Shown here: one piece after another, positions 8,982-18,314 of the stretch
How the letters are laid out: each line of letters opens with the position of its first letter
How positions within the stretch are numbered: position 1 is the stretch's first letter
Assembly: GCF_003049645.1 (NCBI RefSeq)
Contig: NZ_PYWK01000003.1
Location: 124,001 to 188,000, forward strand
Source of the DNA: Metasolibacillus fluoroglycofenilyticus
GTDB taxonomy: Bacteria > Bacillota > Bacilli > Bacillales_A > Planococcaceae
DNA length: 64,000 nt
Direction: 5' to 3'
Translations under genes and position numbers: made by a program
The notes under the pieces: model-generated
The model's database searches: none
Told to the model about the DNA's origin: nothing
The model's input: only the letters and a program-made list of their open reading frames with translations

Positions 8982-10046
8982 ATGCAAAAAATTAAAAATT
9001 CCTTGTTCTTATTAATGCTTATGTCGGCAATGGTCTTCGTTTTAGCTGCATGTGCTGATTCATCAAACGAGGAAACACCTGCAAAAGAAGAAGAACAAGT
9101 AACAAATAATCCATCTGAAGCTACGGACGGTCAACAATATCCAATTACAATTAAACATGCTTTCGGCGAAACAGTTATTAAAGAAAAACCTGAGCGTGTG
9201 GCGACAATCGCTTGGTCAAACCATGATGTTGCATTAGCACTAGATGTAGTTCCAGTAGGTTTCTCAGCAGCTAACTACGGTGTGCAGGATGGTAGCGGTA
9301 TGCTTCCTTGGACTGCTGAAAAGTTAAAAGAGCTTGGCGAAGAAAATCCAAACATCTATCAAGATACGGACGGTTTAGATTTTGAAGCGATTGCTGACTC
9401 TAACCCTGATGTTATTCTTGCTGCATATTCTGGTATTACACAGGAAGATTACGATACACTAAGCCAAATCGCGCCTGTTGTTGCCTATAAAGAAATTCCT
9501 TGGGTGACTTCTTGGCGTGACCAAATTGAGTTAAACTCTAAAGGGATGGGGATGGAAGCAGAAGGTAAACAATTAATCGCGGATACTGAGAAGTTAATCC
9601 AAGATAAAGCAAGCCAACACGCTGACATTAAAGGTAAAAAAGCTGCGTTCGCTATGTTTAATGCAACTGACTTATCAAAATTCTATGTATATACGCCAGC
9701 TGACCCACGCGGTGAGTTCTTAATCGAGTTAGGTATGGAGTACCCTGAAAGCATTACAAATCAAATTGCAGATAAAAGCAGCTTCTATATTGAATTAAGT
9801 GCTGAAAATGCAGATGCTTTATCAGATGTGGAAATATTTATTGTTTATGGTGATGATACAACTTTACCTGCTTTACAAGCTGACCCTATTTTAGGAAAAG
9901 TACCTGCTATTCAAAATGGTAGTGTTGTTGTAGTCGGTGACAATACACCGCTTGCTGCTGCCGGTACACCGAGCTCGCTATCAATTGCCTATACAATTGA
10001 TGAATATTTAACATTAATCTCAGACGTAGCAAAAAATCTGAAATAA
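8982..10046 (+). CDS. Iron-siderophore ABC transporter substrate-binding lipoprotein
   Basis: The start is ATG 8982 after GTGAGGG; the frame is open further upstream but that part lies over the Fur box. The 354-aa product has a lipoprotein signal with lipobox LAAC (Cys24), an acidic linker, then a type III (FecB/BtuF-like) two-lobed binding fold: PERVATIAWSNHDVALAL, then DFEAIADSNPDVILAAY, the typical pocket strand and interlobe segment. It is closest in style to the B. subtilis YfiY group that binds hydroxamate or carboxylate siderophores; the exact ligand cannot be read from sequence. It is first in a four-gene operon with two permeases and an ATPase, consistent with Fe3+-siderophore import under Fur control. 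Confidence 0.9.
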   Translation: MQKIKNSLFLLMLMSAMVFVLAACADSSNEETPAKEEEQVTNNPSEATDGQQYPITIKHAFGETVIKEKPERVATIAWSNHDVALALDVVPVGFSAANYGVQDGSGMLPWTAEKLKELGEENPNIYQDTDGLDFEAIADSNPDVILAAYSGITQEDYDTLSQIAPVVAYKEIPWVTSWRDQIELNSKGMGMEAEGKQLIADTEKLIQDKASQHADIKGKKAAFAMFNATDLSKFYVYTPADPRGEFLIELGMEYPESITNQIADKSSFYIELSAENADALSDVEIFIVYGDDTTLPALQADPILGKVPAIQNGSVVVVGDNTPLAAAGTPSSLSIAYTIDEYLTLISDVAKNLK

Positions 10047-10047
10047 T

Positions 10048-11082
10048 ATGAATAAGTTACAAGCTACCGAAAATAAGCAGTTATTTGCTCCTAAACATTT
10101 TGGTAAGGTTTTGATACTTCTTATCATTTTACTTGCGGTATGTATAATTGCTTCACTTGTATTCGGTTCTCGTACAATTGGCTGGGCTGGACTGATGGAT
10201 GGATTATTCCATCCTGACGTCGAGTCCCATGAGGCCAATGTTGTTCGACAACGAATCGCCCGAACAATTTTTAGTTTAATGTGTGGGGCAGCATTAGGTG
10301 TTTCTGGGGCACTGATGCAATCCGTTACGCGCAATCCAATTGCAGATCCAAGTATTTTAGGGGTAAACACAGGGGCATCCCTTTTTGTTGTTTGTGGCAT
10401 TGCTTTTTTAAACATTAGTTCTGCAAACCAATATATATGGTTAGCGATAGCAGGGGCTATTATTACTGCTATTTTTGTCTTTGGAATAGGCTCTATGGGG
10501 GCAAGCGGGGCTACGCCATTAAAGCTTGTACTTGCAGGTGCTGCTACAAGTGCTATTTTGTCTTCATTAGTCGTTGCGGTTATGATTCCTCGAACAAATG
10601 TCATGGACCAATTTCGATTTTGGCAAGTTGGAAGTGTCGGTTCTGGAAGCTGGGATGCGATTCAATTATTTATTCCATTTTTAGTAGTAGGCATAGTGAT
10701 TGCCCTCTTTACCGCGCCAGCATTAAATGCTTTGGCACTTGGTGATGAGGTAGCAACTGGATTAGGTGTTCGCACTGGTTCATTACGAATATTTGCAGCA
10801 TTAGGCGGCGTTCTTTTATGTGGGGCTGCCACAGCTCTAGCAGGCCCAATTGGCTTTATCGGCTTATTAGCGACTCACGTTGTCCGCCTAGTCATTGGAC
10901 CTGATATTCGCTTTATTATTCCAATGTCTGCTCTAACAGGGGCTATTATTTTAACATTTTCAGATGTTTGCGGCCGACTTCTTGGCAGTCCTGGTGAGCT
11001 AGAGGTTGGTATTTTAACAGCCTTTATTGGCGCCCCTATTTTAATTTTAATTACGATGAAAGCGAAAATGCGTGCGTTATGA
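10048..11082 (+). CDS. Iron-siderophore ABC transporter permease (FecCD family)
   Basis: 344-aa polytopic membrane protein starting one base after the preceding stop. Family marks: RIARTIFSLMCGAALGVSGALMQSVTRNPIADPSILGVNTGAS near the N-terminus, and the cytoplasmic coupling region GPIGFIGLLATHVVRLVIGPD with the EAA-like glycine that contacts the ATPase. About nine to ten helices are predicted. It pairs with the next gene to form a heterodimeric channel, as in YfiZ/YfhA. The stop overlaps the next start by 4 nt (ATGA), showing translational coupling. Confidence 0.93.
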   Translation: MNKLQATENKQLFAPKHFGKVLILLIILLAVCIIASLVFGSRTIGWAGLMDGLFHPDVESHEANVVRQRIARTIFSLMCGAALGVSGALMQSVTRNPIADPSILGVNTGASLFVVCGIAFLNISSANQYIWLAIAGAIITAIFVFGIGSMGASGATPLKLVLAGAATSAILSSLVVAVMIPRTNVMDQFRFWQVGSVGSGSWDAIQLFIPFLVVGIVIALFTAPALNALALGDEVATGLGVRTGSLRIFAALGGVLLCGAATALAGPIGFIGLLATHVVRLVIGPDIRFIIPMSALTGAIILTFSDVCGRLLGSPGELEVGILTAFIGAPILILITMKAKMRAL

Positions 11083-12110
11083 TAAATAATACATTGAAAT
11101 CTATAATGGAAGGCAGACAACGAAGAAAAAGACGCTTTGTGCTAACAACGTCTGTGCTCACTGTTATTTCAGTAATACTTTGCGGCACAATGCTAATGCT
11201 TGGCAACACGATTTATCCTCTTCAAGATGTTATACGTGTGCTCTTAGGTCAAGATGTGCAAGGAGCCTCTTTCGCTGTAGGTACAATTCGCTTCCCTCGA
11301 ATGCTGGCAGGCGTGTTTGCTGGCTTTGCATTTGGTGTAGGTGGTTATACTTTCCAAACAATACTGCGTAATCCTTTAGCCAACCCGAATGTTATCGGTA
11401 TTACAGCCGGTTCAAGTGCTGCTGCTGTATTTTGTATTATTGTCCTCCAAGCAAGTAATACTGTTGTGTCCCTTGCTTCAATCATTGGTGGATTAGCTAC
11501 TGTACTTATTATCTATGCATTATCAAAAGGCTCTTCTTTTTCAATTGGCAGATTAATTTTAATCGGAATTGGTATTCAAGCAATGTTGAATGCATTCATC
11601 TCTTATTTAATGCTAATTGGCAATACACACGATATTCCAGCTGCAATGAGATGGTTAAGTGGAAGTTTGAATGGGGCAAAAATGGAAACTTTATTTCCAT
11701 TAATTATTGCTGTCCTTCTTTTCACACCTGTGCTTTTATTTTTCGGAAAACAGTTAGAAATGCTTGAGCTTGGTGAACAGGCGGCTACCTCTTTAGGTGT
11801 AAACACAAATCAAACGAGATTTATTTTAATTATTTGTTCCGTATTAATCATTGCGCTTGCCACAGCAGCGACAGGACCGATTGCCTTTGTTGCGTTCCTT
11901 GCTGGACCAATTGCCAAAAGGTTAGTTGGTGTTGGGTTTTCAAATATACTACCAGCCGGTCTAATTGGTGTTATTTTAGTATTGGCTGCAGACTTAATTG
12001 GTCAATTCGCATTTACAGCTAGATATCCAGTAGGTGTTATTACCGGAATCATTGGTGCACCTTACTTAATTTACTTGTTAATTCGAATCAATCGAAAGGG
12101 AGATATATAA
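11079..12110 (+). CDS. Iron-siderophore ABC transporter permease (FecCD family)
   Basis: Second permease, 343 aa. It has a basic N-terminal stretch before the first helix, then the family blocks RFPRMLAGVFAGFAFGVGGYTFQTILRNPLANPNVIG and GPIAFVAFLAGPIAKRLVG for ATPase coupling. It overlaps the preceding gene by four bases, and its TAA shares one base with the ATG of the following ATPase, so the operon is tightly coupled. It likely forms the second half of the import channel. Paralogous to its neighbour but clearly divergent, as usual for heterodimeric FecCD systems. Confidence 0.93.
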   Translation: MINNTLKSIMEGRQRRKRRFVLTTSVLTVISVILCGTMLMLGNTIYPLQDVIRVLLGQDVQGASFAVGTIRFPRMLAGVFAGFAFGVGGYTFQTILRNPLANPNVIGITAGSSAAAVFCIIVLQASNTVVSLASIIGGLATVLIIYALSKGSSFSIGRLILIGIGIQAMLNAFISYLMLIGNTHDIPAAMRWLSGSLNGAKMETLFPLIIAVLLFTPVLLFFGKQLEMLELGEQAATSLGVNTNQTRFILIICSVLIIALATAATGPIAFVAFLAGPIAKRLVGVGFSNILPAGLIGVILVLAADLIGQFAFTARYPVGVITGIIGAPYLIYLLIRINRKGDI

Positions 12111-12910
12111 TGAAACCAACACACACACTTTTAGCTGAACATATTGTATCTGGTTATGAACAAAAAATGATTTTAGAAGATGTCAGCATTGGTATTCCTA
12201 GCAATAAAATCAGCATTATAATTGGTGCCAACGGTTGCGGAAAGTCCACATTATTAAAAACGATGGCGCGCCTTATTAAACCGACAGGCGGTCAAGTTGT
12301 GCTAGATGGCAAATCAATTCATCAAATGCCACCAAAGCAATTAGCACGTGTGCTAGGACTTTTACCACAATCACCTGTCGTACCAGAAGGTATTACGGTT
12401 GCCGATTTAGTCGGACGCGGTCGCTTCCCTCACCAAACATTATTTAAAGGCTGGTCAAAGCAAGATTATGAAGCAGTTGCAGAGGCACTTGAAATGATGA
12501 ACATTACAGAATTTGCCGACCGAAATATTGATGAGCTATCGGGTGGTCAGCGCCAGCGTGTCTGGATTGCGATGGCATTAGCGCAACAAACAGATATTTT
12601 ATTTTTAGATGAGCCGACTACATTTTTAGATATTACATATCAAGTCGAAATTTTAGATTTGCTAACAGATTTAAACAAAAAATATGGTACAACCATTGTG
12701 ATGGTACTACACGATATTAACCTTTCTGCTCGCTATGCAGATTACTTATTTGCATTAAAAAATGGACGCTTACTTGCAGAGGGGGCACCTCAAAGTATTA
12801 TTACAAGCGAATTAATTAAAGAAACCTTTGATTTAGATAGCATGGTAATCGAAGACCCTGTTTCAAAAACACCTTTAATTGTTCCGGTTGGGCGTTATCA
12901 TTGTGTATAA
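12110..12910 (+). CDS. Iron-siderophore ABC transporter ATP-binding protein
   Basis: 266-aa ATPase of the FepC/YusV type. Walker A GANGCGKST, Q-loop LGLLPQSP, signature LSGGQRQR, Walker B ILFLDEPTTFLD and H-loop VMVLHDINLSARYAD are all intact. The ribosome site AAGGGAG lies inside the end of the upstream permease gene. In B. subtilis the corresponding ATPase YusV is encoded elsewhere and shared between importers; here it is in the operon. It energises uptake of the siderophore bound by the first gene product. A terminator follows. Confidence 0.93.
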   Translation: MKPTHTLLAEHIVSGYEQKMILEDVSIGIPSNKISIIIGANGCGKSTLLKTMARLIKPTGGQVVLDGKSIHQMPPKQLARVLGLLPQSPVVPEGITVADLVGRGRFPHQTLFKGWSKQDYEAVAEALEMMNITEFADRNIDELSGGQRQRVWIAMALAQQTDILFLDEPTTFLDITYQVEILDLLTDLNKKYGTTIVMVLHDINLSARYADYLFALKNGRLLAEGAPQSIITSELIKETFDLDSMVIEDPVSKTPLIVPVGRYHCV

Positions 12911-12940
12911 TTGAGTCAATTACTCATTTTAAAAAGTGTA

Positions 12941-12994
12941 AGAAGTTGTTTTGAAAAGCGTGTGAACACACAATCTTTCAAACAGCCTCTTTTA
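12941..12994 (+). terminator. Terminator of the iron importer operon
   Basis: Imperfect stem between AAGTTGTTTTGAAA (from 12943) and CTTTCAAACAGCCT (to 12988), followed by CTTTTATATTT. Position right after the last gene of the operon supports termination. Confidence 0.6.
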
Positions 12995-13087
12995 TATTTA
13001 TCCCTTCTTGTCATAGTCAACTAGCTTATGTCTAGTAACGATTTCTACATATATTAAGATGTATGACGGGAAAAGGAGGGAAAAATT

Positions 13088-13342
13088 ATGAGCAGAGCAG
13101 AAGTATATGATTTATGCTGTCAATATCATGGAAAAAGAGTACGTATTACAGATACGGATGGACGCGTACATGTCGGACGCATTACGAACGTCGACCGTAG
13201 AATGGTTTGGCTTGAGCCCGACAGAGGATTTGGTGGCTATAGCTTAGGCTTTTGGGGCTATGGTTATCGCCCAGGCTTCGGCTACGGCATTGCAATTGGA
13301 GCTATCGCAGGTATCGCCTTAGCATCCTTGTTCTTCTGGTAA
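13088..13342 (+). CDS. Small hypothetical protein with N-terminal barrel-like part and Gly/Tyr-rich tail
   Basis: 84 aa, ATG 13088 after AAAAGGAGGG. Residues 1-45 (KRVRITDTDGRVHVGRIT then DRRMVWLEP) read like a short SH3/Sm-like beta-barrel. Residues 46-65 are rich in Gly, Tyr and Phe, and the last 18 or so residues (IAIGAIAGIALASLFFW) form one membrane helix. Similar small proteins occur in Bacilli without assigned function. The strong ribosome site and independent position between terminators suggest a real, separately expressed gene. No function is proposed. Confidence 0.65.
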   Translation: MSRAEVYDLCCQYHGKRVRITDTDGRVHVGRITNVDRRMVWLEPDRGFGGYSLGFWGYGYRPGFGYGIAIGAIAGIALASLFFW

Positions 13343-13632
13343 GTGCAAAATCTTTCTGTTCATGCAAGGTACTCTACTAGATACCTAAAAGTTCGTTTGC
13401 TTTTGCCAACGCATTAAAGGGGCGTCTGAAAAATCATTTTTAGATGACTACTTCGCGACAAGGATAATGATAATTTATTGCGACTGCCCTAAGAGCAAGC
13501 ATTTTCAACAAATATTTAATATAAAAGATAAGGCTGCCGAAAAATAAACACCGCCAAAGCATATGTTCTCACATTTTCAAAGAAAGTCGCTCTCTATTTC
13601 CACAAGCGAACATTTTGTCCCGCATTTACGGG
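13343..13632. other. Non-coding interval, nothing firm
   Basis: Between the 84-aa gene and the repeats at the end of the phn operon no coding frame with a ribosome site was found. A short inverted repeat, TCTGAAAAAT (13426-13435) against ATTTTTAGA just downstream, may end the 84-aa gene's transcript. The rest looks like degenerate repeat-derived sequence. Confidence 0.4.
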
Positions 13633-13681
13633 CAATCAATGAGGGATGAGAAAAACCCCCACTGATTGAAGCTTCACTTTA
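13633..13681 (-). repeat. CTTCAATC hairpin repeat, copy 1
   Basis: Arms CAATCAATGAGGG (13633-13645) and CCCCCACTGATTG (13656-13668), followed by GAAGCTTCACTTTA. Read on the minus strand this is TAAAGTGAAGCTTCAATCAGTGGGGG, the motif shared with copies at 16.2, 42.6 and 49.6 kb. It lies downstream of phnE2. Confidence 0.7.
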
Positions 13682-13683
13682 TC

Positions 13684-13737
13684 AAAATATCACCGAAAGC
13701 GCCCAAAATGCCAGCAACCACATGGCTTTTTGGGCGT
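13684..13737 (-). repeat. Solo palindromic hairpin with conserved tail
   Basis: Arms CGCCCAAAA (13700-13708) and TTTTGGGCG (13728-13736). On the minus strand it is followed by GCTTTCGGTGATATTTTG, almost the same tail as at 3551-3566. It lies 7 bp after the phnE2 stop, so it probably acts as 3' hairpin of the phn operon. Confidence 0.65.
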
Positions 13738-13743
13738 CCTCTT

Positions 13744-14586
13744 CTAACGAGCCATCAAGCGCTTTTTGATTTGTAGTGCAGTGATTTCTAAAACAATCGC
13801 TACAATCAATGCACAGTAAGTTATCATGCCGACCTCATATAAATCATAATAGAAGCTTGAGGACATAAATAGCTCGAAGCCAATCCCCCCCGCTGCCGCT
13901 GCTGCTCCCATTGCGATAGCTACACCGTAGTTCGTTTCAAAACGTAAAAACGTCCACGATACAAGATAGGAGGCGGATTGTGGCAATACACAGTGGAAAA
14001 TAATATGCCACCAGCTAGCGCCAGCTGCACGCAGCGCCTCAATTGTTCCTTCTTCAATTTCCTCGAAGGATTCTGCATAGGCTTTCGTTAAATAAGCCAT
14101 TGTATGCAGCATCATCCCAAGCACTGCCGCCACAGCCCCTAGCCCTGCAACGATAGCAAAAATTAATACCCAAAGTACAGTTGGCACTGCACGAATAACA
14201 GAGTTAAATGCAATAATTGCATTGGACAGACCTGCTGGCGCTAAATTTTTCGCTGTGTTAATTGCTAAGAAAAAAGAAAGAATTGCGCCTAATATCGTCG
14301 ATAAAAAAGCTAATGCCAACGTAATCAAAATTTGTGTAATCGCTGTAGCAAAGGTAATTTGATTAAAGGCAGGCTGCAAAAACATCATTTTCAAATTATC
14401 CAATGTATAAAAAAGCGCTGTTGGCCAATCAATTGCCGAATATTTTAAGAGAAAGGGACCTACTAATGTAAAGATGGATAAAAAAATGATGACCACACGT
14501 ACCGTAATTGTCGCCTTTGTCATTGTGCGCGTTTTGATTTTTCCATTTTTAAGATAAATCCCTTGCAACAAAGATGTGTGCTCCAT
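13744..14586 (-). CDS. phnE2: Phosphonate ABC transporter permease 2
   Basis: 280-aa membrane protein of the PhnE type, with a cytoplasmic N-terminus and about six helices. The ATPase-contact EAA motif reads EGTIEALRAAGASWWHIIFHCVLPQ. It overlaps the upstream permease gene by one base and is the last gene of the phn transcript. Two different PhnE subunits are common in Gram-positive phosphonate or phosphite importers. It works with PhnD and PhnC in importing organophosphonates. Confidence 0.93.
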   Translation of the reverse strand: MEHTSLLQGIYLKNGKIKTRTMTKATITVRVVIIFLSIFTLVGPFLLKYSAIDWPTALFYTLDNLKMMFLQPAFNQITFATAITQILITLALAFLSTILGAILSFFLAINTAKNLAPAGLSNAIIAFNSVIRAVPTVLWVLIFAIVAGLGAVAAVLGMMLHTMAYLTKAYAESFEEIEEGTIEALRAAGASWWHIIFHCVLPQSASYLVSWTFLRFETNYGVAIAMGAAAAAGGIGFELFMSSSFYYDLYEVGMITYCALIVAIVLEITALQIKKRLMAR

Positions 14587-15374
14587 TATAAAATCATCCT
14601 CCTTACTTTATTTGAGGCAAATTCAATCGCAATGACAACTATGATAATTGACAATGTAATTAAACCAAGTGTACCGTAATCTAATCGCTTATAATGCAAG
14701 TCGAATAAATAACCAATCCCCGTACCTGTTAATAATCCAATTAATGTCGCACTGCGTATATTTGTTTCAATCATATAAAAGAGCCAGCTCAGCATTTGTG
14801 GCATCGTATCTGGTAAAACACCTTTAAAGACCATTTGAAAATAAGTAGCACCCGTTGCATTTAAGGCTTCCACACCATCTGCGCTTGCCTCGTCAATTGT
14901 TTCCATAAACATACGCACTAACGTGCCAAATGTAGAAATAAACAATGCAAAATAGCCTGTTACCACATTATGACCAAATGAAATAACTAGCACTAACGCC
15001 CATGCAACAATAGGAATATTACGAAATACAGAGGCAATGAAGCGTGTACAAAATGCTATGGTACGATTAATTTGTGTTGTTTTAGAGCCAAAAATGGCAA
15101 AAAAGAAAGCACATATAGCTGCTGTTGTTGATGCAATTACGGATAAAACAATCGTCTCCCATAAGCGCGATAGCACCTTTGGCAAATTTTCCATAGCTGC
15201 TGCATCGGGTATAAGATTTGTAGCAATCCAAGTAATCGTTCCGGGAATTGATGCGACTCCTTTAAGTAAATCAAAATCAGTTATTATCGAAGAGCCGTAC
15301 ACAATTACTAATAAGAGCACAATAATGCCTGTCATCTTCCATTTTTTCATTCTTAAAAAATTGGTCGTTGTCAT
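14586..15374 (-). CDS. phnE1: Phosphonate ABC transporter permease 1
   Basis: 262-aa permease with six predicted helices and an EAA loop reading DGVEALNATGATYFQMVFKGVLPD. The start ATG 15374 follows GGAGGAAACAATG-like sequence, 18 nt after the phnC stop. It shares the ABC permease fold with the next gene (phnE2) but the two are only distantly alike, so a heterodimeric channel is likely. The context (phnD-phnC-phnE1-phnE2, downstream of C-P lyase genes) sets the substrate class as phosphonates. Confidence 0.93.
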   Translation of the reverse strand: MTTTNFLRMKKWKMTGIIVLLLVIVYGSSIITDFDLLKGVASIPGTITWIATNLIPDAAAMENLPKVLSRLWETIVLSVIASTTAAICAFFFAIFGSKTTQINRTIAFCTRFIASVFRNIPIVAWALVLVISFGHNVVTGYFALFISTFGTLVRMFMETIDEASADGVEALNATGATYFQMVFKGVLPDTMPQMLSWLFYMIETNIRSATLIGLLTGTGIGYLFDLHYKRLDYGTLGLITLSIIIVVIAIEFASNKVRRMIL

Positions 15375-15392
15375 TGTTTCCTCCGTCTAACA

Positions 15393-16226
15393 CTATTCAA
15401 AAATAAGCTCATCTACTTCTGCACCATAAATATTGCGAATATCCATTTGATTTAAGCGCTTCGGTAAATCGTCGAACAATTTTGAGCCTCGATTTAAACC
15501 GATAATGCGGTCAGAATATTTCAACGCTACATCTACTTGATGTAAGTTCACAAGTACTGTTATACCCATCGACTGAGAAATTTCCTTTAAATGATCCATA
15601 ATAACCTTTGAAGAATTTGGGTCGAGCGAAGCAATTGGCTCATCGCATAATAATAATTTCGGCTGCTGTACAAGTGCTCGTGCGATACCAACACGTTGCT
15701 TCTGACCGCCACTTAGCTGGTCACAACGCTTATATACATGGTCCTTCATTCCAAGCTTCTCTAAAATGGATAACGCCAATATTTTTTCTTCCTCTGTATA
15801 CAAGCCTAAAATACCTTGTAGCGTCGATTTGTAGCCAAAGCGACCATGCAATACATTTTCAAATACCGTTAGGCGCGAAACTAAATTGTAGTGCTGAAAC
15901 ACCATGCCAATTTTTGTGCGTTGTTTGCGAAGTGCTGCTTTATTTAATTGTGTAATATTCGTTCCGTCGAAAATGATGTCTCCGTCCGTCGGTTCAATCA
16001 TGCGGTTAATGCAACGTAGCAATGTTGATTTTCCCGCACCTGATGGTCCAATAATCGAGACAAATTCCCCTTGCTTCAACTGTAAATCAATATCTTTTAT
16101 AATTAGCGTTTTCATATCATAGCTTTTTTCAATATTGCGCAATTCCAAAACAGTTTGCGTGACAATTGCCGCTTCTTTCGTCACCCCTTGCTCTGCTGGG
16201 CGATCTAACGTAATCGTTGGCATCAT
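15393..16226 (-). CDS. phnC: Phosphonate ABC transporter ATP-binding protein
   Basis: 277-aa ATPase with Walker A GPSGAGKST, Q-loop GMVFQHYNLV, signature LSGGQKQR, Walker B LLLCDEPIASLD and H-loop LVNLHQVDVALKYSD. The HQVDVA H-loop is typical of PhnC. An N-terminal extension of about 25 residues precedes the ABC domain; an internal start is possible but GAAGGGAAG lies properly before the ATGATG at 16226. It is separated from phnD by 80 nt that hold a strong 13-bp hairpin, which could lower expression of the ATPase and permeases relative to the binding protein. Confidence 0.93.
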   Translation of the reverse strand: MMPTITLDRPAEQGVTKEAAIVTQTVLELRNIEKSYDMKTLIIKDIDLQLKQGEFVSIIGPSGAGKSTLLRCINRMIEPTDGDIIFDGTNITQLNKAALRKQRTKIGMVFQHYNLVSRLTVFENVLHGRFGYKSTLQGILGLYTEEEKILALSILEKLGMKDHVYKRCDQLSGGQKQRVGIARALVQQPKLLLCDEPIASLDPNSSKVIMDHLKEISQSMGITVLVNLHQVDVALKYSDRIIGLNRGSKLFDDLPKRLNQMDIRNIYGAEVDELIFE

Positions 16227-16247
16227 TTTCTTCCCTTCTTTATCAAA

Positions 16248-16297
16248 ATAAAGTGAAACTTCAATCCGTGGGGGTTTTCCTCATCCCCCACGGATTG
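16248..16297 (-). repeat. CTTCAATC hairpin repeat, copy 2, between phnD and phnC
   Basis: Perfect 13-bp stem, CAATCCGTGGGGG (16262-16274) with CCCCCACGGATTG (16285-16297), flanked by AAAGTGAAACTT on its left. It falls inside the operon just after the phnD stop. It could stabilise the phnD 3' end or attenuate readthrough into phnC. Confidence 0.8.
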
Positions 16298-16306
16298 TTA
16301 GTTGAA

Positions 16307-17386
16307 CTACTCAGACAATTTTCGGATTGGGTCAAACCAAGCATCATTTACTTGTACAAAGCGCTCGTCTGCTGATTTAGAAAACAGACCAATTTCCCCT
16401 GAATCCTTTGGTACGAAAATCGTTTTATTATTTGCTGTTTCATCCGAAATTAATAGCTCTGTTAGCTTCGTAATTTCTTCTGCTGTTAATGCAGATGTGT
16501 TTACTACAAATGGCGAGTTTAATACAGGTGTAGACGAAATCAATGTAAATTCTTTACCAGGTAAATTATTAAACGGTGCTGCTGCATCATCCTTTACGCG
16601 GTAAACTGCACCTGCCGTATTCGGTTCACCTTCCACTAAATCTACGTATGCTGAGACACATGTATCACAAAAAGCGGACACATCTGAACGCTCCATTAAC
16701 ATATTCACCGCTGAACCTTGGTGAGAATCGCCAAATAGCACTTCTGGGAATAACGCATTGGACTCGATTAAATCGTCCTGTTTCAATGATTTATAAGCAT
16801 CCTGTTTCGAAAAGTGTGCAACGATTGAGCTAGAAGGCACTTTAAAGCCTGATGTTGATGATGCGGATACGAATGACATTTTTTTATTCGCAATTGTATC
16901 AATTGAGAATTCACCATTTACCTTATATTCATCAGCTTTATCCTTTGGAACTGCTAACCAACTGTAATAAACTGCATCCTCCAATGTACCTGAACTACCA
17001 GAAGGTACAACGATTGGCTGCACATCTGCGCTTTTATTGTTCGCCTCGATATAACCTTGTGGACCCATGAAAGCGACTTGTGCATTACCACTAGCAATCG
17101 CTTCAATAGCAATCGCATAATCTGTCGTTAATTTTTGTTCTACTTTGCGACCTGTTGCCTCTTCAAAAATCTTGCCGAATGCATCGCGAGCACCAGCCAT
17201 TTCAGAACCTGATTCATTTGGATACCATACCATCACTAATGGCTCATTCGATTTAGACTTCGCTGCATTTCCATTAGATTCATTAGCAGCCACTGTACCT
17301 GAAGATGTACCTTCCTCTGAGTTACAAGCAACTAGAAAAATTGCACATAAAATCATCGAAAATAGTAAAATCCATTTTTTGCTCAT
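16307..17386 (-). CDS. phnD: Phosphonate ABC transporter substrate-binding lipoprotein
   Basis: 359-aa lipoprotein with lipobox FLVAC (Cys21) and a Ser/Asn-rich linker, then the PhnD-type binding fold. Recognisable segments are LVMVWYPNESGSEMAGARDAF-like N-terminal strand-loop, KLTTDYAIAIEAIASGNAQVAFMGP, and SASSTSGFKVPSS as the phosphonate-contact loop. The ribosome site AAAAAAGGAG precedes ATG 17386. It lies 109 nt after the PHP gene, so a secondary promoter is possible (TTGGCT and TATTGC about 17 bp apart in this gap). It captures phosphonates outside the membrane for PhnCE. Confidence 0.93.
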   Translation of the reverse strand: MSKKWILLFSMILCAIFLVACNSEEGTSSGTVAANESNGNAAKSKSNEPLVMVWYPNESGSEMAGARDAFGKIFEEATGRKVEQKLTTDYAIAIEAIASGNAQVAFMGPQGYIEANNKSADVQPIVVPSGSSGTLEDAVYYSWLAVPKDKADEYKVNGEFSIDTIANKKMSFVSASSTSGFKVPSSSIVAHFSKQDAYKSLKQDDLIESNALFPEVLFGDSHQGSAVNMLMERSDVSAFCDTCVSAYVDLVEGEPNTAGAVYRVKDDAAAPFNNLPGKEFTLISSTPVLNSPFVVNTSALTAEEITKLTELLISDETANNKTIFVPKDSGEIGLFSKSADERFVQVNDAWFDPIRKLSE

Positions 17387-17495
17387 GTTATGCTCCTTTT
17401 TTCGTACAAAATTTAGTAGACGTGCTCTACATGCAATATTTAATCATAATTAGCCAATAATAAAAGTAGTTCAGCAGTTTCTTAATAATCATTAA

Positions 17496-18314
17496 CTAAG
17501 CATTTACAAATTGCGGCATATACAAATGTTGCATCGTATATTTACCAAGCGCGATTTCTGTGCCATATCGACCGTGGTAATCAGAGCCACCTGTCATTAA
17601 TAAGCCATGCTTGTTTGCCATCGTTACAATTCGTTCATAATCCTGTTCATTATGATCTGGATGTACTAGCTCAATACCATCTAGCCCCTCCTTAATCAAT
17701 TCCTCTGCAATTTCATAGGAATCAAGTTGACCGGGATGTGCCAGCACAGCAATACCCCCATCTGCTTTAATCGCACGCAATGCAGCGAATACATCGACAT
17801 AGCGAATATCGCTGGCAGCTACGCCATTATTTTTAAACAATGACCTATACAATGTTTGATAATCCTTGGAATCAAAAGACGCAGTCGTTAACACATCCAT
17901 AATATGCTGTTTGTAAAGCACATTTACTTTAGCTATACGCTCGTATGCCTGCTCCTCTGTAATGGCAAAGCCCGCCTCCTGAATTTGATGCATTTGCCAA
18001 AGTGTATGCTCATGACGACGATTCAACAATGGCTGACAAAGCTGGCGAATATGCTCACATGAACCTTGTAATTGATAGCCTAGCATATGCACTTTGCGAC
18101 CACGCTCAAAATCATAGGCTGAAATCTCTATACCCGGAATAAAATGAATATTATACTTCTCGGCAAGCTGCTGTCCTTCTTCAAAATGATGAACCGTATC
18201 ATGGTCAACGACACTAATATGTGTTAAACCTACTGTCTTTGCTTGTCGAAAAAGCTCCTCTAACGTATTTGAGCCATCCGAATATGTGCTATGCATATGC
18301 AAATCAACCTTCAT
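17496..18314 (-). CDS. PHP-domain phosphoesterase, PhnPP-like
   Basis: 272-aa PHP-superfamily metal-dependent phosphoesterase. Metal-ligand segments are [27 protein letters not shown] and GGSDYHG. Its start shares a base with the phnL stop, so it is part of the C-P lyase transcript. In E. coli the step after C-P cleavage, opening 5-phosphoribosyl 1,2-cyclic phosphate, is done by PhnP (metallo-beta-lactamase fold). No phnP or phnN is in this window. A PHP enzyme of Eggerthella lenta (PhnPP) is known to hydrolyse the same cyclic phosphate, so this gene is the best candidate for that step. The reaction is inferred from family plus context. Confidence 0.8.
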   Translation of the reverse strand: MKVDLHMHSTYSDGSNTLEELFRQAKTVGLTHISVVDHDTVHHFEEGQQLAEKYNIHFIPGIEISAYDFERGRKVHMLGYQLQGSCEHIRQLCQPLLNRRHEHTLWQMHQIQEAGFAITEEQAYERIAKVNVLYKQHIMDVLTTASFDSKDYQTLYRSLFKNNGVAASDIRYVDVFAALRAIKADGGIAVLAHPGQLDSYEIAEELIKEGLDGIELVHPDHNEQDYERIVTMANKHGLLMTGGSDYHGRYGTEIALGKYTMQHLYMPQFVNA

